39,268 bases of DNA from an uncultured beta proteobacterium (GCA_903873485.1 CAIQOO010000045.1:1-39268); one strand, 5' to 3'. Numbered from the stretch's first letter, positions 1-9,200 are shown. A program made the numbers and translations. Notes: generated by a model from the sequence alone, not told the origin.

Positions 1-247
1 CCCGCTGCAATCGACGCTGCGCTTTGGCCTGTTTGACAACCCGCTGCTGCTGGCCGGTCTGGCGCTGGAACTGCTGCTGTTGCTGCTGATCATCTATACC
101 CCGCTGGGCAACAGCCTGTTTGGCACGGCCGCGCTGCCGCTTGAAGTCTGGCTGCTGATCCTGCCGCTGGCGTTGGCGATGGGGCTGCTGGAAGAAGGGC
201 GCAAAGCCTTGCTGCGCTGGCTGGCCCGGCGCAAGCGGCCAGCCTGA
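1..247 (+). CDS. Cation-transporting P-type ATPase, C-terminal fragment
   Basis: The reading frame is open from base 2 to the TGA at 245-247, giving about 81 residues whose start lies outside the window. It carries two hydrophobic, leucine-rich segments separated by a short loop (IIYTPLGNSLFGTAALP), then a basic tail (RKALLRWLARRKRPA). This pattern fits the last transmembrane helices of the Cation_ATPase_C domain of Ca2+/Mg2+-type (P2/P3) ATPases, which move cations across the inner membrane at the cost of ATP. The catalytic DKTGT part is not in the window, so the ion cannot be named. It is unusual as the neighbour of lptA, where lptC is expected. The identification rests on the tail only. 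Confidence 0.6.
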   Translation, partial: PLQSTLRFGLFDNPLLLAGLALELLLLLLIIYTPLGNSLFGTAALPLEVWLLILPLALAMGLLEEGRKALLRWLARRKRPA

Positions 248-316
248 TTGCCCGGTCGGTTGCGACCGATGCCGCATGGGGCAAGGCTTGCGCCGCCATT
301 GGCGGTGCCGTCCCGC

Positions 317-322
317 TACAAT
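317..322 (+). promoter_or_regulatory. Possible -10 element upstream of lptA
   Basis: The hexamer TACAAT at 317-322 lies 33 bases before the lptA start, in the 107-base gap after the ATPase gene. It matches the sigma-70 -10 consensus in five of six positions. No convincing -35 hexamer sits at 16-18 bases. A perfect 6-bp hairpin (CGGTCG/CGACCG, 253-268) stands upstream and may insulate lptA from the ATPase gene, but it has no T-tract. Confidence 0.35.
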
Positions 323-354
323 GCGGGGCTTATCAATGCAAGATTCGTGCCTTT

Positions 355-978
355 ATGAAACTCCCCTTTAACTCCTGGCTTGTCCCATGCTTGCTGGCCG
401 TGGCTGTGCCCGGAGTTCAGGCCGAACAGGCGGATCGCGACAAGCCGATGAACATCGAAGCCGATGCGCTGCGCCACGACGAGGCTAAACAGACCAGCGT
501 GTTTTCCGGACGGGTGGTGCTGACCAAGGGCAGCATCCAGATTCGGGGTGGCCGCATTGAAGTGCGGCAAGACCCGCAGGGCAACCAATATGGTCTGGTG
601 ACCGCCGAGCCGGGCAAGCTCGCCTTTTTTCGGCAAAAACGCGAGGGTGTTGACGAGTTCATTGAAGGCGAGGGCGAAACCATTGACTACGATGGCCGTG
701 CGGACGTGGTCAAGCTGGCTGGCAAGGCCCAGTTGCGCCGCTTTCAGGGCGCCCGCCTGAATGACGAGTTCAACGCCGGGGTGATCGTCTATAACAACAC
801 CACCGATGTCTTTACCCTCGACGGCAGCCCCGGTGCCGGCAAAAGTGGCAGCCAAGGTCAGGCCGGTGCGCCGCCCGGACGGGTGCGCGCCATGCTGACG
901 CCGCGCGCCGGGGCGGGCACAGCCGGTGTTGCGACACCGCTGCAAGTCAGCCCGCAACTTGGCGGCCCGAGCCGGTGA
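355..978 (+). CDS. lptA: Lipopolysaccharide transport periplasmic protein LptA
   Basis: 207 residues. LptA is the periplasmic beta-jellyroll protein that bridges LptC in the inner membrane and LptD in the outer membrane, carrying LPS across the periplasm. Residues 1-23 form a signal peptide (MKLPFNSW, a hydrophobic core, then VQA), and the mature protein opens with the typical [15 protein letters not shown] stretch. The OstA-like core includes [19 protein letters not shown] and the [11 protein letters not shown] region. The last 35 or so residues are rich in Gly, Ala and Pro and are probably disordered. The start ATG at 355 is the only one that gives a proper signal peptide. The stop overlaps the lptB start by four bases (GTGA), so translation is probably coupled. 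LptC, usually directly upstream, is not encoded here. Confidence 0.93.
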   Translation: MKLPFNSWLVPCLLAVAVPGVQAEQADRDKPMNIEADALRHDEAKQTSVFSGRVVLTKGSIQIRGGRIEVRQDPQGNQYGLVTAEPGKLAFFRQKREGVDEFIEGEGETIDYDGRADVVKLAGKAQLRRFQGARLNDEFNAGVIVYNNTTDVFTLDGSPGAGKSGSQGQAGAPPGRVRAMLTPRAGAGTAGVATPLQVSPQLGGPSR

Positions 979-1793
979 ACCCCATGGACGCGGTTGCGCC
1001 AAACCCTGCTGGCACCTTGCCCGATGCGCAGCGGTCAACCGATGAAACCTGCGACAGTTGCCTGCGGGTGCAGCATTTGCAAAAGTTCTACGGCAGCCGC
1101 AAGGCGGTCAAAGACGTGTCGCTGTCGGTGCGCAAGGGTGAGGTGGTGGGGCTGCTTGGCCCCAATGGCGCCGGCAAAACCACCTCGTTTTACATGATTG
1201 TTGGCCTGGTGCGGGCCAGCGCCGGCACCATCACCATTGATGGCCAGTCGATCGAGCACATGCCGATCCACCGCCGCGCCCGCCTTGGCCTGAGCTACCT
1301 GCCGCAAGAGGCCTCGATTTTTCGCAAGCTCAATGTCGAAGACAACGTGCGGGCGGTGCTGGAATTGCAGTTTGACGACAGGGGTCGCCCGCTGCGCGAA
1401 GCCGCGATCGAACAACGCCTGACCGCTTTGCTGCAAGACTTGCGGATCGAACATTTGCGCCAGTCCAGCGCCTTGTCCTTGTCGGGTGGCGAACGGCGGC
1501 GGGTCGAAATTGCCCGGGCGCTGGCGACCCAGCCACGTTTTATTTTGCTCGACGAACCCTTTGCCGGCATTGACCCGATTGCCGTGATCGAAATCCAGCG
1601 CATCATCAGCTTCCTGAAAAATCGGGGCATTGGCGTGCTGATCACCGACCACAATGTGCGCGAAACCCTGGGTATTTGCGATCATGCCTACATCATCAGC
1701 GATGGCAGCGTGCTGGCCGAGGGCACCCCGGCTGACATCGTCAATGATGTCGATGTGCGCCGGGTGTATCTGGGCGAACACTTCAGGATGTGA
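975..1793 (+). CDS. lptB: LPS export ABC transporter ATP-binding protein LptB
   Basis: 272 residues from a GTG start at 975 (an in-frame ATG at 984 is an alternative). LptB is the cytoplasmic ATPase that powers LPS extraction by LptFG. The Walker A loop GPNGAGKTT lies near residues 62-70, the Q-loop in [13 protein letters not shown], the ABC signature [15 protein letters not shown] near residue 168, and Walker [13 protein letters not shown] near residue 190, followed by the H-loop in [11 protein letters not shown]. The [12 protein letters not shown] and FAGIDP segments are characteristic of LptB rather than of generic importers. The protein has an N-terminal extension of about 30 residues before the ABC fold ([11 protein letters not shown]). 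It overlaps lptA by four bases and its stop TGA abuts rpoN, the standard proteobacterial order. Confidence 0.95.
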   Translation: MNPMDAVAPNPAGTLPDAQRSTDETCDSCLRVQHLQKFYGSRKAVKDVSLSVRKGEVVGLLGPNGAGKTTSFYMIVGLVRASAGTITIDGQSIEHMPIHRRARLGLSYLPQEASIFRKLNVEDNVRAVLELQFDDRGRPLREAAIEQRLTALLQDLRIEHLRQSSALSLSGGERRRVEIARALATQPRFILLDEPFAGIDPIAVIEIQRIISFLKNRGIGVLITDHNVRETLGICDHAYIISDGSVLAEGTPADIVNDVDVRRVYLGEHFRM

Positions 1794-3382
1794 TGAAACA
1801 AGGTCTGTCACTGCGGATTTCGCAGCATCTGGCGCTCACGCCACAACTGCAACAGTCGATCAGGCTGCTGCAACTCTCGACGCTGGAGCTTGGGCAAGAG
1901 GTTGATCAAATGCTCGACGACAACCCGTTTCTGGAGCGTTCGGTGGTCGAGGCGGAGCGCGAGGAGTTTGGTCTGGCGCAGTCTGACGCGCCAGTTAGCC
2001 AGTCGGACCGGGATGCCGAATTAGCTCCGTTTAAAGTAGCAGACTACGCAGACAGCATAAGGGCCAAGGCCGAAAATGATGCAGAAGAATCGGGCTGGCA
2101 AGGCGACCCTGGCCCGAACTGGGAAGGCGACGGCAGTGTCAGCCTGGCCCCCGACGACAGCGAATGGGGCGGCGAGGCGCGCGCCCACGGCAACAACCTC
2201 AGCGGCGATGACGACATGGACGCGACCGAGCTGGCGCGCAACCATGAATCATTGCAAAGCTATCTGCACCGGCAGGCGCTGGCGCTGCGCCTGAACAGCC
2301 AGGACAGCGCCGCGCTGCGCTTTCTGATCGAGTCGCTCAACGACGATGGCTACCTGGAAGACGATCTGACCGATTTAGCGCGTGGCCTGGCCGGCGACGA
2401 TGCCGAGCAGGTGGAAGACCTGGTGCACCATTTCACGGTGGCACTCGGGCTGCTGCAAAGTCTGGAACCCACCGGTGTCGGTGCGCGCAACCTGGCACAG
2501 TGCCTGAGCCTGCAGCTTCGGGCCAAACAGCAAGACCGGGCTGGCGATGCGGACCCGGCGGTGCTGGCGGTGGCGCTGCGCATTTGCGCCCAGCCGATGG
2601 ATTTGCTGGCGCGCCGCGACATCAAGCACCTGGTGCCGCTGTGCGGCGCCAGCGATGCGGCAGTGCGCGCCGCCATCACGCTGATTGGCCGGCTTGAACC
2701 CAAGCCGGGGCGGCGCTTTGTCGATGTCGAGCGCAACATCGTGGTGCCCGATGTGCTGGTGCTCAAAGTCGGCACCGGTGCGGCGGTCAAATTTCAGGTG
2801 CGCCTGAACCCCGAGGTGATGCCACGGCTGCGGGTACATGACATCTATGCCAACGCGCTCAAGGGCCACAAAGCCAGTGGCAGCGATGCCGCCAATGTGC
2901 TGGCGCTGCAGCAGCGGCTGCAGGAGGCGCGCTGGTTCATCAAGAACATCCAGCAGCGCTTTGACACGATTTTGCGGGTCAGTTCGGCGATTGTGGAGCG
3001 GCAAAAGAGTTTTTTTGTGCATGGCGAACTGGCCATGCGGCCGCTGGTGCTGCGCGAAATTGCCGACGAGCTGGGCCTGCATGAATCGACCATCAGCCGT
3101 GTTACCACCGCCAAATACATGGCCACGCCCTATGGCACCTTTGAACTCAAGTATTTCTTTGGCTCGGGTCTGGGCACCGAGTCTGGCGGCAATGCCTCCA
3201 GCACTGCGGTGCGCGCCCTGATCAAGCAGTTTGTCGCCGCCGAAAGCCCGAAAAGACCCTTGAGCGACAACCAGATATCCGACATGCTCAAGGAACAGGG
3301 CATCGAGTGCGCGCGCCGCACCGTCGCCAAGTACCGCGAAGGCTTGCGCATTGCGCCAGCCTCCTTGCGCAAGGCACTCTGA
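1793..3382 (+). CDS. rpoN: RNA polymerase sigma-54 factor RpoN
   Basis: 529 residues starting at the ATG that overlaps the lptB stop (TGATG); a GTG one codon earlier is possible. Sigma-54 directs RNA polymerase to -24/-12 promoters of nitrogen, motility and other genes, with bacterial enhancer-binding proteins. Region I is the Gln/Leu-rich N-terminus (LRISQHLALTPQLQQSIRLL). Region II is acidic. The core-binding domain follows, then the helix-turn-helix (ELGLHESTISRVTTAKYM) and the RpoN box ARRTVAKYRE near residues 507-516. The acidic linker contains a stretch at residues about 82-96 whose DNA (2036-2080) resembles the dispersed repeat found between genes of this window. The domains on both sides are complete, so the gene should be functional. 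Confidence 0.96.
   Translation: MKQGLSLRISQHLALTPQLQQSIRLLQLSTLELGQEVDQMLDDNPFLERSVVEAEREEFGLAQSDAPVSQSDRDAELAPFKVADYADSIRAKAENDAEESGWQGDPGPNWEGDGSVSLAPDDSEWGGEARAHGNNLSGDDDMDATELARNHESLQSYLHRQALALRLNSQDSAALRFLIESLNDDGYLEDDLTDLARGLAGDDAEQVEDLVHHFTVALGLLQSLEPTGVGARNLAQCLSLQLRAKQQDRAGDADPAVLAVALRICAQPMDLLARRDIKHLVPLCGASDAAVRAAITLIGRLEPKPGRRFVDVERNIVVPDVLVLKVGTGAAVKFQVRLNPEVMPRLRVHDIYANALKGHKASGSDAANVLALQQRLQEARWFIKNIQQRFDTILRVSSAIVERQKSFFVHGELAMRPLVLREIADELGLHESTISRVTTAKYMATPYGTFELKYFFGSGLGTESGGNASSTAVRALIKQFVAAESPKRPLSDNQISDMLKEQGIECARRTVAKYREGLRIAPASLRKAL
2036..2080 (+). repeat. Family A repeat, degenerate copy inside rpoN
   Basis: About 25 of 42 positions match the intergenic copy at 19071-19127, including CTACGC and the core AAGGGC followed by GGCCGAAAAT. 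It lies in frame in the acidic region II of rpoN. It is a weak but collinear match with no gaps. Confidence 0.5.
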
Positions 3383-3440
3383 TGAAACCGCTGTCAGCCA
3401 CCCGGCAGGCGATGCCGGGCCATGATCGAGAAAGACGTTT

Positions 3441-4724
3441 TTGAACCAGCTCCAACTTTTCCTGCCCTGTGCGGCCGGTGTCGAAGACTTCCTGCTGCCC
3501 GAAGTGCGGCGCATCACCGGCCGCCCGGCGGCAGACCTGATCCGCCAGCGCGGCGGTGTTGCCGTGCGCGCCGGCTGGCGCGATGTGTTGCTGCTCAACC
3601 TGCACAGCCGGCTGGCGCAGCGGGTGCTGGTGCTGCTGTCTTATACCGGCTACCGCCATGAACAAGACCTGTACCGGGCTGCCAGCGATGTGGCGTGGGA
3701 GGCCTGGTTCACCCCGCGCCAGAGCATCAAGGTCGAAGTCACGGCGCAGCACAGCCCGCTTAACTCGCTGAACTTTGCCGCGCTCAAGATCAAGGACGCG
3801 GTGTGTGACCGGTTTCGCGTCAAGGCCCATGGGGTGCGGCCCGATGTCAACACCCAGTGGCCCGATGCACGCATTTATGCGCACCTGACCACCGACAGTT
3901 GTTCGCTCTACCTCGACACCTCGGGCGAGCCGCTGTTCAAGCGCGGCTGGCGCGAAGACAAGGGCGAGGCGCCGCTGAAAGAAACCCTGGCGGCCGCCAT
4001 GCTGGCTGCTACCGGCTGGCTCGATGGCGAGGCCAACCTGCGACCGCTGTACGACCCCTGCTGCGGCAGCGGCACAATCGTCATTGACGCCGCGCAAATG
4101 GCCTGCTCACTCGCCGCTGGCAGCCGGCGCCGGTTTGCTTTCGAGAACTACCTGCCGTTTCAGAAGCATGTCTGGGATGCCATAAAAAAAGAAGCAGCCG
4201 ACGCAGTGCTGATGCCGGCTGCAGGCCAAAAACCCATTATTTTCGGAAGTGACGTAGCGCACCGCATGGTCGATTTTGCGCAGCGCAATGCCGAACGTGC
4301 CGGGGTATCCGGGGTGATCGAATTTCGGGGTGGTGACGCCTTGCAGCGGCTGCCGCCGGTGGAGGGCGGCGGCATCATGCTGCTCAACCCGCCCTATGGC
4401 GAGCGCATTGACGTCGCCGGTGTGGCGCGTGCCGGGCATCATGGGCCAGCCGGTGCGACGCTGGCACCGCCGGTGAGCATGCGCGAGGTGCCGCAAGTGG
4501 ACAACGGCGGCGATTTTTTTAGCCAACTGGCCAGCCACTGGAAGAACCATTACCCCGGCTGGACCGCCTGGCTGCTGACCCCCGACCTAAAATTGCCGAC
4601 CCGGATGCGGCTGAAAGAAACGCGCCGGGTGCCGATGTGGAACGGCCCGATCGAATGCCGCCTGTTCCGCTTTGACATGGTGGCCGGCAAAATGGCAGAC
4701 CAGCATGCGCCCGCTGGTTCTTGA
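3441..4724 (+). CDS. THUMP-domain class I SAM-dependent RNA methyltransferase (RlmL N-terminal/YpsC type)
   Basis: 427 residues from a TTG start at 3441, chosen because GAGAAAGA lies just upstream and the protein then opens with QLFLPCAAGVEDFLLPEV, the usual beginning of this family. An N-terminal ferredoxin-like and THUMP RNA-binding region (about residues 1-165) precedes a Rossmann methyltransferase with motif I YDPCCGSGT (about 205-213) and the amino-methylating motif NPPYGE (about 316-321). The family contains the guanine-N2 methyltransferase half of RlmL (23S rRNA G2445). Size and domain content match that half alone, without the RlmK part. Residues about 248-267 are encoded by a degenerate dispersed repeat and look like an insertion between methyltransferase motifs. 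The exact modified base is not shown by the sequence. Confidence 0.85.
   Translation: MNQLQLFLPCAAGVEDFLLPEVRRITGRPAADLIRQRGGVAVRAGWRDVLLLNLHSRLAQRVLVLLSYTGYRHEQDLYRAASDVAWEAWFTPRQSIKVEVTAQHSPLNSLNFAALKIKDAVCDRFRVKAHGVRPDVNTQWPDARIYAHLTTDSCSLYLDTSGEPLFKRGWREDKGEAPLKETLAAAMLAATGWLDGEANLRPLYDPCCGSGTIVIDAAQMACSLAAGSRRRFAFENYLPFQKHVWDAIKKEAADAVLMPAAGQKPIIFGSDVAHRMVDFAQRNAERAGVSGVIEFRGGDALQRLPPVEGGGIMLLNPPYGERIDVAGVARAGHHGPAGATLAPPVSMREVPQVDNGGDFFSQLASHWKNHYPGWTAWLLTPDLKLPTRMRLKETRRVPMWNGPIECRLFRFDMVAGKMADQHAPAGS
4183..4242 (+). repeat. Family A repeat, degenerate copy inside the RNA methyltransferase gene
   Basis: The stretch runs from the A-tract at 4183 through GGCTGCAGGCCAAAAA. It aligns without gaps to the reverse complement of the copy at 21029-21080, with about 29 of 42 identities including AGC.GCC..CGC and GGCTG.AGGCC. 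It stays in frame and encodes a local insertion rich in Lys and Ala. Confidence 0.55.
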
Positions 4725-5115
4725 CACCAACATTGTGCTCGACCTGCTGGTTTTTCAGGATGCCGCGACCGCGCCGCTGCGCTGGGCCTTGCAGCAAAAA
4801 AATGTGGTCTGGCTGGCCACCGCGCCGATGCGCGATGAACTCGAACGGGTGCTGGGCTATCCGCAGATCGTCAGGCAGTGGCAAAAGAACCCGGCGCAAT
4901 CAATACCATCGATGTTGGCGCGCTTTGACGCGCAGGCCAGCATCCGGCCGGTCGCCCCCAGGGCACCGGTGAGCTGCCGTGATCCCGATGACCAGAAGTT
5001 CATCGACCTCGCGGTGGCCCACCAGACACTGCTGCTGAGCCGGGACCAGGCGGTACTTTTTATGAAAAAAAGGCTTCTAGCCCTTGGTGTGCTTGCGGTT
5101 ACAGCTATTCTTTAA
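4705..5115 (+). CDS. PIN-domain protein, putative toxin-antitoxin toxin family (COG1569-like)
   Basis: 136 residues from the ATG at 4705, overlapping the methyltransferase stop by 20 bases. The start is chosen because it puts the first PIN strand (RPLVLDTNIVLDLLVF) at the N-terminus. PIN domains are Mg2+-dependent ribonucleases. The acidic residues expected for metal binding are visible in LDTN, in MRDELERVL, in RDPDDQKFIDLA and in LLSRDQAVL. No antitoxin gene is adjacent, since the upstream gene is an RNA methyltransferase, so a toxin role is doubtful. The last 16 or so residues (KKRLLALGVLAVTAIL) are encoded by a family A repeat that replaces the normal C-terminus, so the protein may have lost or changed its natural end. 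Confidence 0.75.
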   Translation: MRPLVLDTNIVLDLLVFQDAATAPLRWALQQKNVVWLATAPMRDELERVLGYPQIVRQWQKNPAQSIPSMLARFDAQASIRPVAPRAPVSCRDPDDQKFIDLAVAHQTLLLSRDQAVLFMKKRLLALGVLAVTAIL

Positions 5116-5120
5116 ATAGC
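5065..5120 (-). repeat. Family A repeat forming the 3' end of the PIN gene
   Basis: The core AAAGGCTTCTAGCCCTTGG followed by GCTTGCGGTTACAGCTATT is a clear copy of the repeat seen at 21029-21080, in the same orientation. It supplies the final codons and the stop of the PIN reading frame. Confidence 0.75.
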
Positions 5121-5145
5121 ATACTTGATTCCGCTTGAGCAGGGC

Positions 5146-6404
<1,259 letters not shown>

Positions 6405-6422
6405 TTGGCGAGATGGCAAAGC

Positions 6423-7574
6423 ATGCAGATATTTTCGATTCACGGCATCAGCGTCACTGAAACTTTGGCTCCGGTGCTGCCACAGGCGCTGCTGGCGCTG
6501 CGCCTGCCGGCCCAGGGTTACCTGTGGCTGGCCTGCACCCGCAGCGAGTTTGAACAAATGCAGGCGCAGATTCAGGTGACGCTGGAGCGCCTGTGTGGAA
6601 CCCAACTGATGGAGCTGCATGTGGCGGACCTGCTGAACCGGCAACTGCCGTCGCGCTACGACTACACCTTGCAATACGACCTGCTGGTGTTTCGCCGCCT
6701 GGCGGCATCCGCTGCCGACACGGACATGTTGCCCGAGTCGCCGGTCAAGCGCAGCGGGCCACCGATTTTGCGGCGCATCGACACCAGCCCGGTCGGCTTT
6801 GTGGTGTTTGACCGGGTGCTGCTGACGGTGCATCCGCAAGACGGTGCATCGCGCGACAATTACGCCCAGCGCCTGCTGGCAGCCGGCAGCAACCAGACCA
6901 GCACCGAACTCAACACCAGCGTGCCCGACGGTCGTTCTGCCGGTGCCCGTGGCGTACCATCCAGCCCGGCCGACCTGATGCTGCGCATTGTCAACCACAT
7001 GGTGGACAGTTTTCTGGCGCTGCGCCGCGAACTCAGCCACCAACTGGACCATTGGCAAAGCGAGTTGCTCAACCCCAGAACCCGCTTTGCCAACTGGAGC
7101 ACCCTGCTCAATGCCCGCCTGTCGCTGCACCAGCTCGACGAAGTCTGCGAAGACCAGCGCAGTGCGGTAGAAGACTGGATTGAAGCCTTGGAGGGCTGGC
7201 CGGAAGCCGAATTGCCACTGAACCGGCACGAACGCGACATGCTGCAGGTGCGCAGCCGTGACGTGCTTGAGCACATCGAGCGGGTGGTGCATCATGTGCA
7301 TCAACTGGAGCGCAATATTGAGGCGGCGGTGCAGATTCACTTCAATGCGCAAAGCCACCGCACCAACGAGATCATGCGCACCCTCACAGTGTTGACCGCC
7401 ATTTTTTTGCCGATGAATTTTTTCACCGGCTTTTTCGGCATGAATTTTGAATTTTTGCCGCTAATTCACCAGCAGCGCGGGCTGTGGTGGGCGATTGGCC
7501 TGATGCTGGCGCTGGCGCTGGTGCTGCTGCTGGTATTCTGGCGCAAACGCTACCTGACCCGCTCAAGCCGCTGA
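6423..7574 (+). CDS. CorA-family divalent metal ion transporter
   Basis: 383 residues from the ATG at 6423; an upstream in-frame TTG would start inside the repeat and is rejected. CorA-family proteins are pentameric inner-membrane channels for Mg2+, Co2+ or, in the ZntB branch, Zn2+. A long cytoplasmic domain with helices rich in charge (about residues 170-310) is followed by two C-terminal transmembrane segments (about 322-340 and 352-372). The signature GMN is present at 339-341 (FFGMNFEFLPLIH), then a basic end WRKRYL. The loop residues LPLIH differ from the MPEL of the classical Mg2+ channel, so the substrate is uncertain. A polar insert rich in Ser/Thr/Asn (about 160-180) lies in the cytoplasmic domain. 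The gene stands alone, convergent with xth. Confidence 0.88.
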   Translation: MQIFSIHGISVTETLAPVLPQALLALRLPAQGYLWLACTRSEFEQMQAQIQVTLERLCGTQLMELHVADLLNRQLPSRYDYTLQYDLLVFRRLAASAADTDMLPESPVKRSGPPILRRIDTSPVGFVVFDRVLLTVHPQDGASRDNYAQRLLAAGSNQTSTELNTSVPDGRSAGARGVPSSPADLMLRIVNHMVDSFLALRRELSHQLDHWQSELLNPRTRFANWSTLLNARLSLHQLDEVCEDQRSAVEDWIEALEGWPEAELPLNRHERDMLQVRSRDVLEHIERVVHHVHQLERNIEAAVQIHFNAQSHRTNEIMRTLTVLTAIFLPMNFFTGFFGMNFEFLPLIHQQRGLWWAIGLMLALALVLLLVFWRKRYLTRSSR

Positions 7575-7662
7575 ACTGGCGCGCCATGAAACCGGTCTGG
7601 CGGCAAATTGGCATGGTTCCAGCCAGTACATCGACATCTTGCCGGAACAGACTGGCAGATGG

Positions 7663-7700
7663 CTGGCATTTGCGTGATCGCACCACTTTACAAATGCCAG
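7663..7700. terminator. Inverted repeat between convergent genes, possible termination structure for xth
   Basis: Perfect 10-base arms CTGGCATTTG (7663-7672) and CAAATGCCAG (7691-7700) enclose an 18-base loop that contains the xth stop codon. There is no T-tract, so it may instead protect the 3' end or be fortuitous. Confidence 0.4.
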
Positions 7701-8479
7701 TCATATTCAATGGTCAGCGGCGCATGGTCCGAGAATTTCTCGCCTTTGTAGATCGACGCAGCTTGGGCGCCGGCAGCCAATGCGGGCGTTGCCAAATGGT
7801 AATCGAGCCGCCAGCCGACATTCTTGGCATAGGCCTGTCCCCGGTTGCTCCACCAGGTATAGGCTGCGTCGGTGCTGGCAGGGTGCAATTGCCGGTAAAC
7901 ATCGACCAGCCCGCCGTCGCCGAGCAGCCGTGTCATCCAGGCACGCTCTTCGGGCAAGAACCCTGAGTTTTTCTGGTTGCTTTTCCAGTTTTTCAGGTCA
8001 ATCGCCTGGTGCGCGATGTTCACGTCACCGCACACAATGAACTCGCGCTGTTGTTGCAGGCGTTGCAGGTGCGGGTACATGGCAGCCAGAAATCTGAACT
8101 TGGCCTGTTGCCGTTCGTCACCGGAAGAGCCGCTGGGGAAATAGGCGCTGATGATGGAGCGTTTGTACGCGGGCGTGTCAAACCGCAATTCAAGGTAGCG
8201 TCCTTCGGGGTCAAACTCTGCCGAGCCAAAACCGGCGACAACCTCGGAAGGCTGCTGGCGCGTGTAAATGGCAACCCCGGAATAACCTTTTTTTTCGGCG
8301 TAATGAAAATACCCGTCAAGCCCGGCCAATGCGTGGAACTTGCCATGCACGTCGCCATGCTGCGCCTTGACCTCCTGCACGCAAATACAATCGGGTGCTG
8401 ATTTTCTGATCCACTCTTCCAGTCCTTTGCTGGTGGCCGAGCGAATGCCATTGAGATTCAAGCTGGTTAATTTATACAA
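7688..8479 (-). CDS. xth: Exodeoxyribonuclease III
   Basis: 263 residues if translation starts at the TTG at 8479 (MYKLTSLNLNGIRSA), which has GGGGA six bases upstream; the ATG at 8491 (MGNSL) is an alternative but has no ribosome-binding site. The enzyme is a Mg2+-dependent AP endonuclease and 3'-5' exonuclease of base excision repair. All catalytic motifs are present: LNLNG, the metal-binding Glu in CVQEVKAQ, the Tyr in SAYFPSG, CGDVNIAH with the Asp/Asn pair, WRLDYHLAT, and the terminal SDHAPLTIEY His-Asp pair. The length is normal for the family. The gene is divergent from pyrE, with start codons only ten bases apart. Confidence 0.93.
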   Translation of the reverse strand: MYKLTSLNLNGIRSATSKGLEEWIRKSAPDCICVQEVKAQHGDVHGKFHALAGLDGYFHYAEKKGYSGVAIYTRQQPSEVVAGFGSAEFDPEGRYLELRFDTPAYKRSIISAYFPSGSSGDERQQAKFRFLAAMYPHLQRLQQQREFIVCGDVNIAHQAIDLKNWKSNQKNSGFLPEERAWMTRLLGDGGLVDVYRQLHPASTDAAYTWWSNRGQAYAKNVGWRLDYHLATPALAAGAQAASIYKGEKFSDHAPLTIEYDWHL

Positions 8480-8492
8480 GGAATTCCCCATG
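8473..8492. promoter_or_regulatory. Shared palindromic ribosome-binding region of xth and pyrE
   Basis: The palindrome GGAATTCC sits between the two divergent starts. On the plus strand AAGGAA serves the pyrE ATG at 8490. On the minus strand GGGGAA serves the xth TTG at 8479. With only ten bases between the genes, each promoter must lie inside the other gene. Confidence 0.6.
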
Positions 8493-9200
8493 TCGGAGCA
8501 GGTCATTGAACAAGCCGGTGCAGATCAGGTTGAAGACCGGTTGGCGCAGGAGTTTGTGCAGTTTTCAGTGGATTGTGGCGCACTTCGGTTTGGCGAGTTC
8601 AAGACCAAGGCGGGCCGCCTAAGCCCCTATTTTTTCAACGCCGGCCGGTTTGACGATGGCGCCAAATTGGGCCAGCTCGCCGGATTTTATGCCCGGCGCC
8701 TGCTCGGCAGCGGCATCGAATTTGACATGATCTTTGGCCCGGCCTACAAGGGCATTCCGCTGGGTGCCGCGCTGGCCGTCGAGTTGGCCCGTCGCGGCCA
8801 CAACCGGCCTTTCGCCTACAACCGCAAGGAGGCCAAAGACCACGGCGAGGGTGGCACGCTGGTGGGCGCCGCGCTCAGGGGCCGGGTGCTGATTGTCGAT
8901 GACGTGATGTCAGCCGGCACCGCCGTGCGCGAGTCGATTGGGCTGATTCAGGCCGCTGGCGCCAGCGCCCATGCGGTGGTGATTGCCCTGGACCGGCAAG
9001 AGAAGGCGACCGAGAACGGACAAGATGTCCAGCACAGTGCCGTCCAGTATGTCCAGACGCAGCTTGGGCTGCAGGTCTGCGCGATCGCCCGACTGCATGA
9101 CCTGATGCACTATTTGCTGCAACAGGGTGCGCCCGGTTTGTCTGAGGTACATCAGCGCGTCAAGGCCTACCGCGAACGATATGGGGTTGAAACAACATGA
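8490..9200 (+). CDS. pyrE: Orotate phosphoribosyltransferase
   Basis: 236 residues. PyrE joins orotate to PRPP, giving orotidine 5'-phosphate in pyrimidine synthesis. The start ATG at 8490 follows AAGGA. The family hallmarks are GEFKTKAGRLSPYFFNAGRF near residue 38, FGPAYKGIPLGAALAVELA, the flexible loop region AYNRKEAKDHGEGG, and the PRPP-binding loop VLIVDDVMSAGTAVRES at about 133-149. A segment around EKATENGQDVQHSAVQYVQ is somewhat longer than the shortest bacterial forms but is common in beta-proteobacteria. The stop overlaps the start of the DUF4124 gene by four bases (ATGA), so the two are probably cotranscribed. Confidence 0.95.
   Translation: MSEQVIEQAGADQVEDRLAQEFVQFSVDCGALRFGEFKTKAGRLSPYFFNAGRFDDGAKLGQLAGFYARRLLGSGIEFDMIFGPAYKGIPLGAALAVELARRGHNRPFAYNRKEAKDHGEGGTLVGAALRGRVLIVDDVMSAGTAVRESIGLIQAAGASAHAVVIALDRQEKATENGQDVQHSAVQYVQTQLGLQVCAIARLHDLMHYLLQQGAPGLSEVHQRVKAYRERYGVETT

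Noticed and set aside
2375..3598. A 407-codon antisense frame across rpoN and the methyltransferase start
   Set aside because: It is compositional shadowing of rpoN, with no motif or start signal.
4705..5115. A toxin-antitoxin module
   Set aside because: Only the PIN protein is present. Neither neighbour is an antitoxin, and the candidate sRNA downstream is on the opposite strand and separated by a repeat, so a type I or III arrangement is not supported.
7484..8401. Plus-strand open frames over xth
   Set aside because: They are antisense to a complete exonuclease III gene and have no motif of their own.
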